Source of the DNA: Cylindrodendrum hubeiense
Taxonomy: Eukaryota; Ascomycota; Sordariomycetes; Hypocreales; Nectriaceae
Reading direction: 5' to 3'
NCBI GenBank assembly: GCA_014621425.1
Contig: JAANBB010000540.1
Location: 1-23,795, forward strand
DNA: 23,795 nt
Each line of letters starts with the position of its first letter. Positions within the stretch are counted from its first letter, which is position 1. The notes under the pieces are model-generated. The model was given only the letters and a program-made list of their open reading frames with translations, was not told where the DNA came from and did no database searches. Positions 9,311-20,311 of the stretch are shown here, piece by piece. Made by a program: the position numbers and the translations under genes.

Positions 9311-12300
9311 TCACCCTTGTATCGTAAAAGTTTTTTGCACCTCGACAAGTCCGACATTCTTCTTAGTTAAAGCGGCCCAAGTGGGCATGTACTTAATCAG
9401 CTCATCAAGTGCGGGTATCGTCCCTGGTTTATTGGCATCGCTCCAGGCACATCTGACTTCAATTTCCCATGGAGTAGCTCGTGGCACCACCGCAGACGAT
9501 TCTGAGACTGATCGGGCCTTCAGCTCTCCATCACCCAGAACCTCTGAATCTTGAACTTCCTCTGGAGCTTCTGAGCTGTCGGTGCCTGTCAAGGCTAAGT
9601 TGGCGCTATTACTTGTGTCCAGAGTAATGTTCCACGGCAGGGCTCGGTTTCTGCGCCACAGCTGGATATCGTTAAGCCCATCTCTTGCGGGTGCTCCGAA
9701 CCGTGGATCCATAGGCGGTGCACCATCTATCGCGAAACCCTGAAACTTTTTCGATGTCGTGATATAGCAGATTCTCGTGTCAAAAGCGTCTACTTGAAAT
9801 CGCAAAGTGTTTGGACCAGTGGCTGCCAGAGGCGTGAAAGAGATCAGCTCCTCGACTGTCTTGCCCTCTGCCAAGTTGGGGGGCAGAGCTGATCCATCAT
9901 AACGGCAATCCTGAAGTGCTCGGTCAGGGGTTGGTCCGCAACTGATCTCCTGACTTGATGCAATTGGAATTGCCTTGATGACATCCCGTGAGTATTTCTC
10001 CAGCCCGGAGATAGTGATAATGTTAGTTCCATTGTCGAGGCTTAACACCTGTTGAAAGTAAAACTTGAAACGGTGACTGTCCGAGAACGGGAAGGCGACG
10101 AGGTTGTAGATGAATGTACCAATGAAAACACACAAGAGAAACATGGGAACGTGGTGTGTGATGCGGTGAATGAAGGGTGTGATTGGGAGCAAGAGGAGTA
10201 TGCTCATGGCGCCCAAGGCAATTAAGGGCGTTATAAGCGACCCGCCATCAGTGGCTGTCATCTGGAGAGATGACATTGCGATGAGGCCCAGGTTCCCAAG
10301 CAGCATGCATGGAACTGGGGCCAGAAGAAGGAACTGGATGATCCAGGTCCAAGAAGGAAGACGTCCTGACCACGACTGCTCATGGTCAAAAGGCTGATAT
10401 CTCCGCATGCTAGGCGGGGCAGGCGAGTTCTCGGCGACCGATCGTCGGTAGGTGTTTGCAAATGAGGTCTGAGTGTTGGACGCGTAACCCGGTTCACTAG
10501 CCCTAAGCGGCGTTCTCTCGGTCGGAGTCTCTGTTGGGGTGTCAGTGTCGTCGGTGTTGGCGGTTTCACTGTGCTCTCTGGCCCGACCATGGTCGGTAGT
10601 ATGGCTTGACACATCCCGTGCTTGGTGTGCATCGTGAAGCTGAAGGGCAAAGTCGTGTTTACCCAAAAGGGCGAACTGCTCCAATAACGAAATGAGCAGA
10701 GCAAGGAAGACCGAAGACTGAAGGAAGACAAAACTGTAAAAGGCACCCATGCCCCAGCGATCCTCTGCCACTGCTGCGATCACCTGGCCCCCCCAACCAA
10801 GCACAAAGAGCCAGAAAATGACAAATCCTCGATGAAGAGCGCTGGGACGAACGAAACTGGATCCGCGCATAATCAACCAGAAGGAGAAATAGAATAGAGA
10901 CAATGTCATGGAAAATCTGGAATGGGTCAGCCGGTGGTCATGTCTTTGTTCAGCGCTCAACTTACACTGTATATGCACTGCTGTAGATGATGAGGGGGTT
11001 GAACTTGGCCAGGAGGAAGACGGAGGCGACGGTTAGACCAGCTGCAAAGACAAATGCCAGCGGAAAGCGGAAGAAGCCCTTCCAGCCACCAAGTACAACC
11101 GGGTCATCGTTAATGTCGTGGTGCATCTTGATGTCTCTGGCAAAGAAATAATACTTGTCTTTGCGCACCAGCAGATAAGTGACGACAATGAGAATCAGGG
11201 GTGTGGCGACGAGAAGGGTCAGTGACCAGGCAAATAACCCTCTAAGCGCGAAAGTAGCCCATGCACTGCCAAATAGGTCGAACCAGACGCCCTGAGCTCT
11301 CTTCCCGTTTTGGACCTTGTTGGCGTCGTGGTCTGAACGAGGGCCATTGAACACGGTGCCAGTGATTTGGGAAAATCGGTCCGTCGAGGCGAGGGCGGCT
11401 GAAAGCATGTGCCAGATGCTGTTAACAGAGGTGTGTCGAGCATCGTCTTGATCGGTATGGTAACGAGCCCGGGGTGCATAGAACGCGATGTCTAACCCAC
11501 GCTGTCCAAATGCCCCATCCCAAACTTCAAAGTCTGTTCCACTCTTGATAACACCCGCCTCAAAGGCGTTAGCGGCAACAACGGAGCCGAACGGGTGAGG
11601 GCTCCCCGAGTATGCTTTGGCAGCCTGCAGGTCAGTGGTCCGGAAGAGAATGGCGCGACCGCCAGCCCCGGCGCCTTCCAGATTGACGAATGTGTGAGTA
11701 AACTGCAATAAGGGACTGTAGCCGAATGCTCGAGCTCCCAAAAGACCATCTTCTTCAGCATTGTTGAATAGCAGGACGATGCCGTTTCTCGGTTGGCGGT
11801 CCTTGGAGGTAAAGTAGCTGAGCATCTGCAGCATTGAAACACACGCCACGGCATCATCGGTGGCCCCATAGCCGGTGGAAACCCTGGTGTTTCATGAGCG
11901 AGACACAAAAGCATGCGGGAGAATGGTGACTTACGAGTCAAAGTGGCAGTTCACAAGGACGCCGCCAGCACCTTTGAACGGCTTACTTGACGGGTTTTGC
12001 CACCAGTCACCCTTCGGATCGTCTTTGCCGTGGATGTAGATGTAGAAGTTGTTCCCCTCGAAGTACTGACCTGCCCAAAGGGGTTTGCCAAAGTTGGCAC
12101 CAACCCTCTTGAGACCGTTGTAGGTCCAGCTGACATTGGAGATTTGGTCGTCAAAGAGGGTGGCACCGGGTGGTCGTGGTATGGGGTTGACCTCGTTAAT
12201 TTCGCGAGGGCGATTCAAGGGAGGATTCGTGCGACTATCAAATCTTTAGGTCATCAGTCTTGAAATCTTGGAGCTGCAACAGCACCGGGAAAACTGACTT

Positions 12301-12621
12301 CTTTGGCCAATCCACCCCACCAGACAGATCAGTCGCATATTGCATGCCATTTCGATCCAGAATCTCCTTGGATCGCGCAATGAGAAACTCGCGAACCTCG
12401 TCGTTCTTGTGACTGTTGTAGGGGTGAAAGCCGCTGGTGATGTTCTGCAGATCATGCCAAGCCTCCGTCAAGTTGAGACTGCGGTACAGGGAGCGATTTG
12501 TAGGGGCTGGAGGGACCGTCTCGTGGACGTAGATAAGCGGGATGGCGATTGCCAGGTAGATGACCGTGGTCCAGAAAGACACCGGACCTGGCCGGAAAGC
12601 AAAGGGGTTTTGGCACTTCAT
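9311..12621 (-). CDS. PFF1: vacuolar membrane protease, M28 metallopeptidase family
   Basis: Exons 12621-12299, 12243-11935, 11883-10966 and 10916-9311 encode 1051 aa. The start is the ATG at 12621 ([12 protein letters not shown]). A 33-codon upstream extension from 12720 is not family-like. TM1 lies at about 15-35. The M28 domain (about 110-400) shows the two-zinc set: H208 in NCHFDS, D220 in GATDDA, E254/E255 in FNNAEED, E280 in NLEGAGAGG and H353 in [12 protein letters not shown]-terminal half with about eight further TM segments and a long lumenal tail follows, the usual PFF1 layout. The enzyme is known as an integral vacuolar-membrane aminopeptidase-like protease with a lumenal active site. 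Introns 2 (51 nt) and 3 (49 nt) have GTAAGT donors. Intron 1 (12298-12244, 55 nt) uses GTCAGT and is less sure: without it exon 1 runs to a stop at 12238 and a one-base shift in a TTT run would be needed. N-glycosylation-like NxS/T sites occur near the N-terminus. Confidence 0.92.
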
Positions 12622-13682
12622 GGTGGGCCAAGGGGAGAGAGCATACAGATGTTGAGGTAGAAGAGGCAGAAAAGATTGCCGCGAGCAAAAGAATGGACGG
12701 GCGCAGCGTCGCACTGGCAACGTCGATGCGAGGCTGCTGGAGCGAGGCTAATGTCTAGTGTGGTAATGGATAGAGCTGTAGGGCCATTATCAAGCCGGCG
12801 TGAGTGGCGGCCAAAACGAAGCAGCAAGATGAAGCCTGTGATGGATGGAAATGAGCGAAGGCGATGATGGGATGTCAATGTTGGAGGGGTGATGACTGAT
12901 GACTGATGACGGATGACGCACGGAGGAGAGAGCAGGTACAGAGGAAGAGACGAGAGATGTTGCCGTGGCTAGAAAGGGCAGGCTGCGGCCAGGATGGACT
13001 CTTCTAGGTATGATGGCGCCTTCTGCAGACTATCGCATGCTCTGGATCGTCTGGCAGCTTCCTCACGACGGGTAGCGCAATGATGCAGGTTGGACGACGT
13101 CAACAGCGGAGGCAGCCGCGACCCGCGTTTGACGGGTGGTGCATCTCCCTTGTCACATGGCCCAAGCTCCCTTGCTCGGCTCAGACAAGAAGGTACCTTC
13201 CTCCCTACATAGGAGGCATGGACATTGCCACATTGGCAAGCCCGGCTGCAATTGCGGGGGTCCGACATGAGCTGCATAATGTGCCGCATAAATCTCATGC
13301 ACATGGCATGCACATGCAATGGCGTCACAGACGGTCTACGACACGGGAACCGGACATGGAATTGGCCAAATGCAAGTAAAAATCAGATACATATTCTTTC
13401 GCCTACGTGATTAGTCTGCTGCTTTGCTTCTTTTCTGCTCAAATTGACTAGCTGTACATCAGTCGACTCCCTACCATTGACTCCGGGTCGCTGCGCTGCG
13501 AGATCAATGCCGAGTCAACTAAGGGTCAGTCGGCAAGTTAGGTGAGTGTCCATTGTTATATTCCTCCAAGGGCTCCAGGAGGGATTCCCGTATTTTCTGC
13601 TGAAAAGAAAAGCCATTACTAAGGAAACCATTGGATCCGTGACGTGTAACATGTTAGGGTTAGGTCAGAGTCCGGCCATCGC
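12622..13682. other. PFF1 promoter and BBP 3' flank
   Basis: 1,061 bp without a supported gene. The left part is the PFF1 5' region and contains a GATGAC heptamer repeat (12891-12918). The right part, near 13500-13682, is presumably the 3' UTR of BBP. Short ORFs on both strands lack domains. Confidence 0.55.
12891..12918. repeat. 4 x 7-bp GATGAC(T/G) tandem repeat
   Basis: Units are GATGACT, GATGACT, GATGACG and GATGACG, head to tail, about 270 bp upstream of the PFF1 ATG. Each contains a TGAC core like a bZIP (Gcn4/ATF) half-site. A regulatory role is inference only. Confidence 0.7.
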
Positions 13683-13770
13683 CTAGGCGCCGGGGGGAGG
13701 AGGAGGAGGAGGCTGGTCACTCGGGGGAGGAGGAGGAGCATCTCCAGAAGGTGGCGGCGGAGGCGGGACA
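13683..13770 (-). repeat. polyproline-coding low-complexity tract of BBP
   Basis: The plus strand reads as repeated GGA/GGC triplets. On the coding strand it gives three proline runs separated by short SGDA and SDQ spacers, ending PPPPPPPGA. Proline-rich tails of SF1 proteins bind WW/SH3-type partners in the family. The tract is slippage-prone. Confidence 0.8.
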
Positions 13771-15746
13771 GCGCCGGAATACTGCTGAATGAGAGCATTG
13801 ATGCCACCAAGACCCGGAGGAGCAGGAGGGGGAGCACCGCCAGGAGCCTGAGGGAGACCGGGAGGCGCACCCATTCCAGGAGCAGCACTGTAACCACTGT
13901 AGCCGGCATATCCAGGATACCCACCCTGAGTTCCGGGAGCCTGCTGCTGCCAAGGAGCAGCACCACCAGCGCCTCCAGGAGCGCCTCCAGGAGCGCCGGC
14001 AGGAGCACCGGCAGCAGCGCCTCCGTAGGCCTGGCCATAGTAGCTGTCGCCACCACCGCCATTGCTGCTTTGGTGGTCCTGTCCACGGTTGCGATCCCGA
14101 GCCCAAGGCGCGGCGCCGCCGCCTGCGGATCCTCCTTCGTTAGGTTCGTTACGAGAGCGCCAAGGCGCAGGTCCACCAGTGGGACCACGTTGCCAGGGCT
14201 TGGCATCTCCGTTGTTATAGGAGCCAGGTCCGGCCTCGATACGCGCGGGGGGGCCATCGGAGCCACCGCCCAGTTCTTGCATGAGTTGCTGTTGTGTTGT
14301 TAGCATTTTGAATCAGTCATCGAGAAGCACAAGGTCTTCTTACCTCCATTTCGCGGTCAACGGCATCACCGCCACCGATGCGGCCAGCGGGACGGGCACC
14401 CGCATCGTTGTTACGCCAGCTAGCACCCTTCTGGCGGTCGGGACAATCGCGGGCCATGTGACCTGCGTTACCACAGACGCGACAGATGATGCTGGCAGTG
14501 TAGTTCTGTCGCTCAGGGCAGTCGTACTTCCGGTGACCAATCTTACCACAGTTCTGACAAGCCTGGTTCTCATCATCTCGCAGGGTACCGTTGAGGGCGG
14601 CGAGTTCTCGGAGCTGGTTACGCTTGAGTTCGTTCTGGCCTTCGGGGATGGAAGCGGCCTGGACGTGTTAGTATTTGTTCTGGATACATCATCGGAGTTG
14701 CAACTTACAGTCTCAATAATATTGTGAATGAGCTTCTTCGCCTTGTTAACCTTCTCCTCAGTGTCGGCCATGATCAAACAGTGCAGATCCTCTTCCTGGT
14801 TGCTGGCGTGAGCGGCGTCAGAGCGACCCTTGCCCTCCTTGACGGAGCCCTTGCCACGAATGGCAATCTTGGCTCCTGAATCCCCCTCCATCTTCTTCAA
14901 TGTGTTGCCTCGAGGTCCGATAAGTAAACCAACTTTAGTAGGAGAGAGCTAAGTGTCAGTGTCTGATTCGCCAATATTAGATGAACGGATGGAAATCCAT
15001 TTCGTTGAACGACCAGGTCTCTCAAAAACACCGTACGGCGTGGAAATGAGTCTGGTCAGACTTCAAAAAGGAAAGGAGAAGGGAGTTTTTGGTTATTAGG
15101 GTTGGAGGGTTAGCAATCATACTGAAGTTAATTTCCGGGTAGTCATTGACAGGTACGTAGACCTTCTCCTGCGTCTTGGTAGGTCTACGGTAATCTTGTG
15201 GTGGGTGGTAGTTAGGGATGGTCTTCATGGCCCTTTCGATCAGTTTGTGTCGTTCGTCCTCGAGGCGCTTGCGGTATCGGTATTCGCGCGTGTTGATACG
15301 TCGACCGTGGTTGTCGTATTGGGGAGCGGGAGAAGGCGATCTGGACTTTGTCAGTGACGTGATTTGGGGTTGGGAGAGGGCATGGAAACATACCGGTCGC
15401 CATCCGCAGGAACGACGTCGTCGATGCGAAGCTTCTGGCTGATCTCCTCGATACGCAAGTGTAGAGTGTAGGCCTCCAGCTGCTCGCTAGTCATGTTGGA
15501 CAAGATCGCGGTAGGCAGGCCCATCAGACCGGCGGCTTTGTTCTCCGACGCGTCGCCCCATCGGTTTCGCTTCTTTCGTCGTCGAGGGCCATCGGCTTCG
15601 CTTCGGGGCTCGGGGTCGCGCCCGCGCTTCAGGTCGCGCTCATCGACATCGACGTGGCCAACATCCTCCTCTTCGTCGCCTCCGAAGCGGCGCTTGCCCA
15701 GGGGGATGTTGTTCGATCCTGTGGTGCCTTGGTTTCTCCACGACAT
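13683..15746 (-). CDS. MSL5: branch-point-binding protein (SF1/BBP)
   Basis: Exons 15746-15394, 15340-15123, 14932-14709, 14658-14344 and 14288-13683 encode 571 aa. The start is the ATG at 15746 ([10 protein letters not shown]). The product binds the intron branch-point sequence in the nucleus and helps form the early spliceosome (commitment complex) together with U2AF. Visible parts are a basic [10 protein letters not shown] nuclear-signal-like block, a conserved SF1 helix-hairpin segment (about 55-160, with [14 protein letters not shown]), and a KH-Qua2 RNA-binding domain (about 170-275) with the GPRG loop at 196-199. Two CCHC zinc knuckles follow (C299/C302/H307/C312 and C324/C327/H332/C337), then a long Gly/Ala/Pro-rich tail ending in polyproline runs. 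Introns are 53, 190, 50 and 55 nt. Intron 3 carries a perfect TACTAAC, the very motif the protein reads. All exon phases join and the domain order and length are normal for the family. Confidence 0.95.
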
Positions 15747-16237
15747 CTTGGCTCTAGGGGATGCTTGTGACAGCAACAAAAAGAACTCGGATGTGATAGA
15801 AAGAAAGAGGAAAAGTCCGACTGGAAGGAAGCCGGGAGTTGATGCTGAAATGGGAGGTGCTTAAAGTAGAATCCCAAGGTGGATTTATTTGATGTCTGTA
15901 TTGAATTCTAAAAATGGTTCGGCATATAGTTATTCCGGAGTACCCCCAGCACCTCGCCCCCCCGCGCCCGGAGCATCAGGCAGAAGTTGGTCATGATTGC
16001 TTACTGAAATCCAGAACCTTCGCCCACGGAGCGCTTGGGATTGGAATTTTGGCTATATTCATTCCGGATAATATCTGCAATGCAGAAAACTTCATGATCA
16101 CCTCCGCCTGTGAAACCGGGATCCGTAAAATATTAGACGTGGTGGGGCGTCTCAGTGTCTCACAATCAAGCAGATCAATGACACTGGATCCTGAACTCAC
16201 GCGATGTGCAATCCATGAAAGCTCCAGAGCGCATATC
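15747..16237. other. BBP promoter and symporter 3' flank
   Basis: 491 bp between two minus-strand genes. The left end is the BBP 5' leader; the right end is the 3' region of the DAL5-type transporter. No recognised motif. ORFs here (for example 15914-16294 plus) have no domain. Confidence 0.55.
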
Positions 16238-17930
16238 CTACAGCCTATATCTGAAACCGGACGTCTGCCAATCCGTCGCGTCCTCGTCATTTGACGACTG
16301 TACCTCTGTGTTTGACACAGTCCCACGTCTCCCTCCAATGCCACTGTCAACGTGCTCTCGGCTAACCACTCCGGCTGACCCTGCACTGCCTGAAAACCCT
16401 TCTTTTCGAGTCCTTTTTGCGTTGAGAAATTGGAGATAGACCCTCAGGGCCATAGCACACGCAATTGCCAAGCTGTAGCTGACCATTATCGTTTTGAAGG
16501 CAGTCTCGTATAACGGGTCCTCGTCCTTGCGAAAGAAGTGAGGCCCAGCCATGTTCCCGCTGCAGTAAGCAAGGAATAAAATGGCTGTTATCGTCATTTT
16601 CTTGGTGACGCCACGGTAGTTGGACTGTACAAGGGCCATGTTGAGGGGCATCGCCGCAGATCCGCTAGAGAGGAGGAAGTAAGCGAAGAGGTGAACTCCG
16701 TGAGGCATGTGATTGCGGTTATAAATGATGGCACTGCCAAAAAGACACGGCATGATGACGATGATTATCAAGAGACAGTTCAGCGTGCGAAATCGACCTG
16801 CAAGATAACCACTCCCTGCAATGAAGGCTGCCGATAGCAGCGAGTACGGGATGTTGATGAGGGTGGACTGCAAGCTTGTGAATCCAAAAGACTTGACGAC
16901 AATGTTCGCAAAGCTCTGAGACCCGCCATTGGGTATCTGCGTCAACAGCTCGATGCCAAAGATGAGCCAAGTCTTTGGATCTATGAGGCACTCGTGGACT
17001 TGGTCCCACTTCCAGTGAGCATTCTCGGTGCTCCCAGTGCCAGCGGTAAGGGTCCGCTCCGTAGCAATCTGTCTCTCCTTGGGAGTCAGGAATTTGGCTT
17101 TCGAGATATTATCTGGAAGGAAGTAGAACATCGGAATCGCCCATAGAAAAGTCGTGATGCCCAAAATAAGGTACATCCATCGCCAGGGACTGATATTGTC
17201 CTTGTCAACGTGACCGATCCCGAAGGCAAATAAGCTTGCCACCAGTCCACCAACAGCATTGCCAGCGAACCAGATGCCCACGCGAGTCGGCATCTCATCG
17301 CGAGTATACCAGGTGGAAGTCAGGAACATGAAGCCCGGCGTAATCGTCGCCTCAGCTATGCCCAGCAAAAACCTTACCACCATAAGCCCTTCAAAGTTGT
17401 AGCAGGTGGCTGTGAGGGCTACGACGATGCCCCAGAAGAGTGTGTTGACGGTAAGATATTTGCCAGTGGGAAGACGGGCGATTAGAATGGTGGTTGGATA
17501 GGTCCATATCAGGTACCCGACGTAGAATATGCTGCCGACCCAGCTGTATTGTTGGCCTCGGAGGTTCTGTCGCGTGTTAGCTCCCAATGACGGCTTTGCT
17601 GGTGCATGAAAAACCTACGGTGTCTTCGCGCAGCCCAAACACAGCAGCACTTGAGAGAATGATTTTATCCATGAAGTTAAGCATGTATGTAACGAATAGG
17701 AGAGGGATGATAGTTTGGTCAATCTTCCTCAAGACCAGACGTTCTGCAAAGGTGTCGGTGTTGCTCTCGTCGCGATCCAGGTCTTGCTGGATCGCGTCGC
17801 TGTGGCTATCGAGAAGAGGCTGTGACGGATCATTTCTGTCCGCCCCTTCGATTCCCGTGGATATTTCATCTTCCATCATTATTCGATCATCCTGATCATC
17901 GTCGCGAACTCGGGACGCGCCTGTGTCCAT
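16238..17930 (-). CDS. MFS anion:cation symporter, allantoate permease (DAL5/TNA1)-type
   Basis: Exons 17930-17619 and 17566-16238 encode 546 aa. The 52-nt intron has donor GTAGGT, branch point GCTAAC and acceptor GACAG, phase 0. The acidic cytosolic N-terminus (1-65) is followed by the family signature LRKIDQTIIPLL...YMLNFMDK (67-89) and QYSWVGSIFYVGYL (110-123). There are 12 predicted TM helices with a central cytosolic loop and a Ser/Glu-rich C-tail. Members of this family import allantoate, nicotinate, pantothenate, biotin, small peptides or other organic anions with protons across the plasma membrane. The substrate cannot be inferred from sequence alone. Two GATA-factor type sites lie upstream (17984-17989 and 18208-18213), compatible with nitrogen control. 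The neighbour upstream is an MFS exporter transcribed in the same direction. Confidence 0.9.
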
Positions 17931-18267
17931 CTCGAGTTCACCAAAGCGACATTTTTCTCGGAGCTACGCGAGTCTTCCACGCCGATAAGATCGAAGTTCA
18001 GGCAGAAAAGGAGTCTTGAGGGTGCATTCAGAGTATCAGATGCCACTTATTACGCACAAAAGAATGCAGAAGGGTTTCAAGCCGTCAGCGAACTGCAAGG
18101 ACGTTGAAGAGTTAAGATATGGTTGAAATACAGGGACCAAGATCACTAGCTTGAAGAGCGCTATTTACCTGCGCCACCACTAACGGATCCACCAAACCAG
18201 CGTCAACCTTATCTTGGCAAGGCAAAACTCATTCTCCAGCAACAATAGCTAGACTCGAAAGATCTAT
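17931..18267 (-). promoter_or_regulatory. promoter region of the DAL5-type transporter with two GATAAG sites
   Basis: This 337-bp spacer also holds the 3' end of the DHA2 gene. GATAAG at 17984-17989 (about 54 bp from the ATG) and its complement CTTATC at 18208-18213 match the HGATAR core bound by AreA/Nit-2-type nitrogen regulators. The sites are seen; their use is inferred from the transporter family next to them. Confidence 0.4.
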
Positions 18268-20311
18268 CTAAACATCTACGCTCCTCTGCCGCAGTGTTCC
18301 ATTGTTTCCAGCCATCTCCTTCAGTTGATGATCCTGGGCATTTAAGACCCCATTCGCGACGCCATTCTCAGTTGATCCATCCCCGTCTTTCTTATTTAAC
18401 CCGAGTTTCGCGGCTTCATGTTCCTTGCTCAAATGGTGCGCCCTGATAAAAAACGCAAGAAAAGCCCCGACGACTGAAAATGCCGTGTACTGCAGGGTAT
18501 TAATATCGCTATTCTCAGAAATTACGGGAAGAAATTGATAACTGACCATGATCCACATCTTTTTGAGAGACTGGAAGAACGCCTCTCTGACGATGAGTTG
18601 CGCGTTTGGCGGTAGTGTTTTGATGATGTCGACGTGTGCCGATGCACTCGCTCCGTCAAATAGACTTGCAATCTCGGGACCTGCCCCATCAACAAGCATT
18701 TGCTTCTTTCCCTTGATCTCATTCTGGAACAGTACCCCTCCAATCACGACAGAGATAGCAGTGGACAGAGTCCTGACGAAGCTCATTGCTGTGGTAGCGG
18801 CGGCAACGTCTTGTGTTGGCACCACAGCCTGAACCGCAAGGAGCGGACCCTCGAAATTCATACCCACGCCAATTCCGCTGACGATTTGGAAAGCGATCAA
18901 CTTTACCCAGTTCCTTTCCAAATCCATATCGATAAAAAGGCCAGTGCCCAGGGTCATGATGATTACACCAAAATGAACCGCAGGTAGATACTTGCCCGTC
19001 AGCTGGATGTAAACTCCTACTACCGCAGCGGTTATGGTTATTGAGAGGATAAATGGCAGCAGGTAAGCTCCAGATCGAAGAGGACTCGCTAAGAGAACGG
19101 CTTGGAAGTACAGTGGTAAGTAGTACGCAACTCCCATGAAGACAAATGCGTGGAAAAAGCAGACAGCATACGCTGCAGCTGAAGACCAAGAGTGGAAGAG
19201 ATGAACTGGAATCACGGGATACTCAGCCACCTTCCATTCATTGAGCACAAACAAGCCCCCGGTGATAACCCCGAATACGATGAGGCAGACGACGGGTGCT
19301 GAGTTCCATGGCTCGTATACTCCGCCCAAGTAAAGGCCTAGAAGTAGCATTAGAGTTCCACCGATGATAAGAAATCCCCCAGGCCAGTCGATAGCCTTTA
19401 ATCCTGCCCAGATAGGAGTTTGAGGTGAGGGAAGTTTTAGAGTGAAGACGAGGACAAGGAAGACGGCTGCAGTAATTGGCACTAGAAGAGAATGATGTTA
19501 GGGGATTGGCATGGCAATTGGAAACGTGTTACGTACAGTTTATCCAGAAACACCATCTCCAGCTATTTAACAGATGAGTTTAAGTTGCCAAAGACAACGA
19601 GTTTCCCGAGAGAGCTTACTTGAGTTGATCTGTCAAGGCACCACCTAACACCGGTCCGATACCGGATGACACCGCCCAGACAATTGATGTCAGTCCGTAG
19701 TAGAGCCCTCGATCTCTTTGCGAGAACATGTCACTAATGCAGATGTTGACCATTGTCCCCATTCCAGCAGCGCCGAGTCCTTGCACCGCCCTGCCAGCGA
19801 TGAAGGCGCTAAGGTCATCGACCAAAGCACAAATAAGACTCCCCGCAAAGAATATGGCGGTTGAAATCAATAGGATAGGCTTTCGCCCCCAGATGTCCGA
19901 AACTTTGCCCCAGGATGGCGTGCTGGCTGTATGTGCCAAGACGTACGAGGTGCCGATCCAGGTGTAGCCAGAGTCTGAAGCGAAGTGGGCGGCGATGGTT
20001 GGAAGAGCGGTAGATACTATAGTTATTTCTAGAGCGGAAAGGAAGACACAGCCGCATAACGAGGTCATGATAGTGGCGGTTTGCGCGGCAGATCTCTTTG
20101 GACTATGCGGCGATGAAACGGAGCTATCGAGCGTGCTGACGGTGGCATCATTTTCGATGTTGAGGGAGTCGTTAAGACGGAGGTTCCCAGATTGAGGGAC
20201 AGTTGGTATCTGAGAGAGATCTGACTCCTCTATTTGGTCTCTTGGTATGATTTCGACTTTAGGAGGCTCTTGACATGGCCTGCAGGCGACTTCGATGGTA
20301 GTTTGAGACAT
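18268..20311 (-). CDS. MFS drug:H+ antiporter, DHA2 (14-TM) family
   Basis: Exons 20311-19620, 19562-19537 (26 nt), 19481-18547 and 18489-18268 encode about 624 aa. The micro-exon restores the conserved WRWCFWINLPI stretch. The last intron (18546-18490, 57 nt, GTCAGT donor, CTGCAG acceptor) is a multiple of three with no stop, so retaining it gives 643 aa. I prefer splicing because it joins KMWIM directly to YTAFSVVG, as in the family. The cytosolic N-terminus (1-78) is followed by TM1 with LEITIVSTALPTIA (94-107, DHA2 D1-like motif), motif A GKVSDIWGRK (135-144), motif B GRAVQGLGAAGMG (173-185) and antiporter motif C GIGPVLGG (217-224). About 14 TM helices are visible. Relatives export toxins, antifungals or secondary metabolites by proton antiport at the plasma membrane. 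The specific cargo is unknown. A TATA box lies about 60 bp upstream of the ATG. Confidence 0.9.

Noticed and set aside
12622..12720. 33-codon upstream extension of PFF1
   Set aside because: The family starts at MKCQNPF-like sequence with TM1 close to the N-terminus. The extension is not family-like.
13619..14266. 215-codon minus ORF rich in Leu/Pro
   Set aside because: Out-of-frame reading of the Gly/Pro-rich last exon of BBP. The real frame is fixed by the zinc-knuckle exon.
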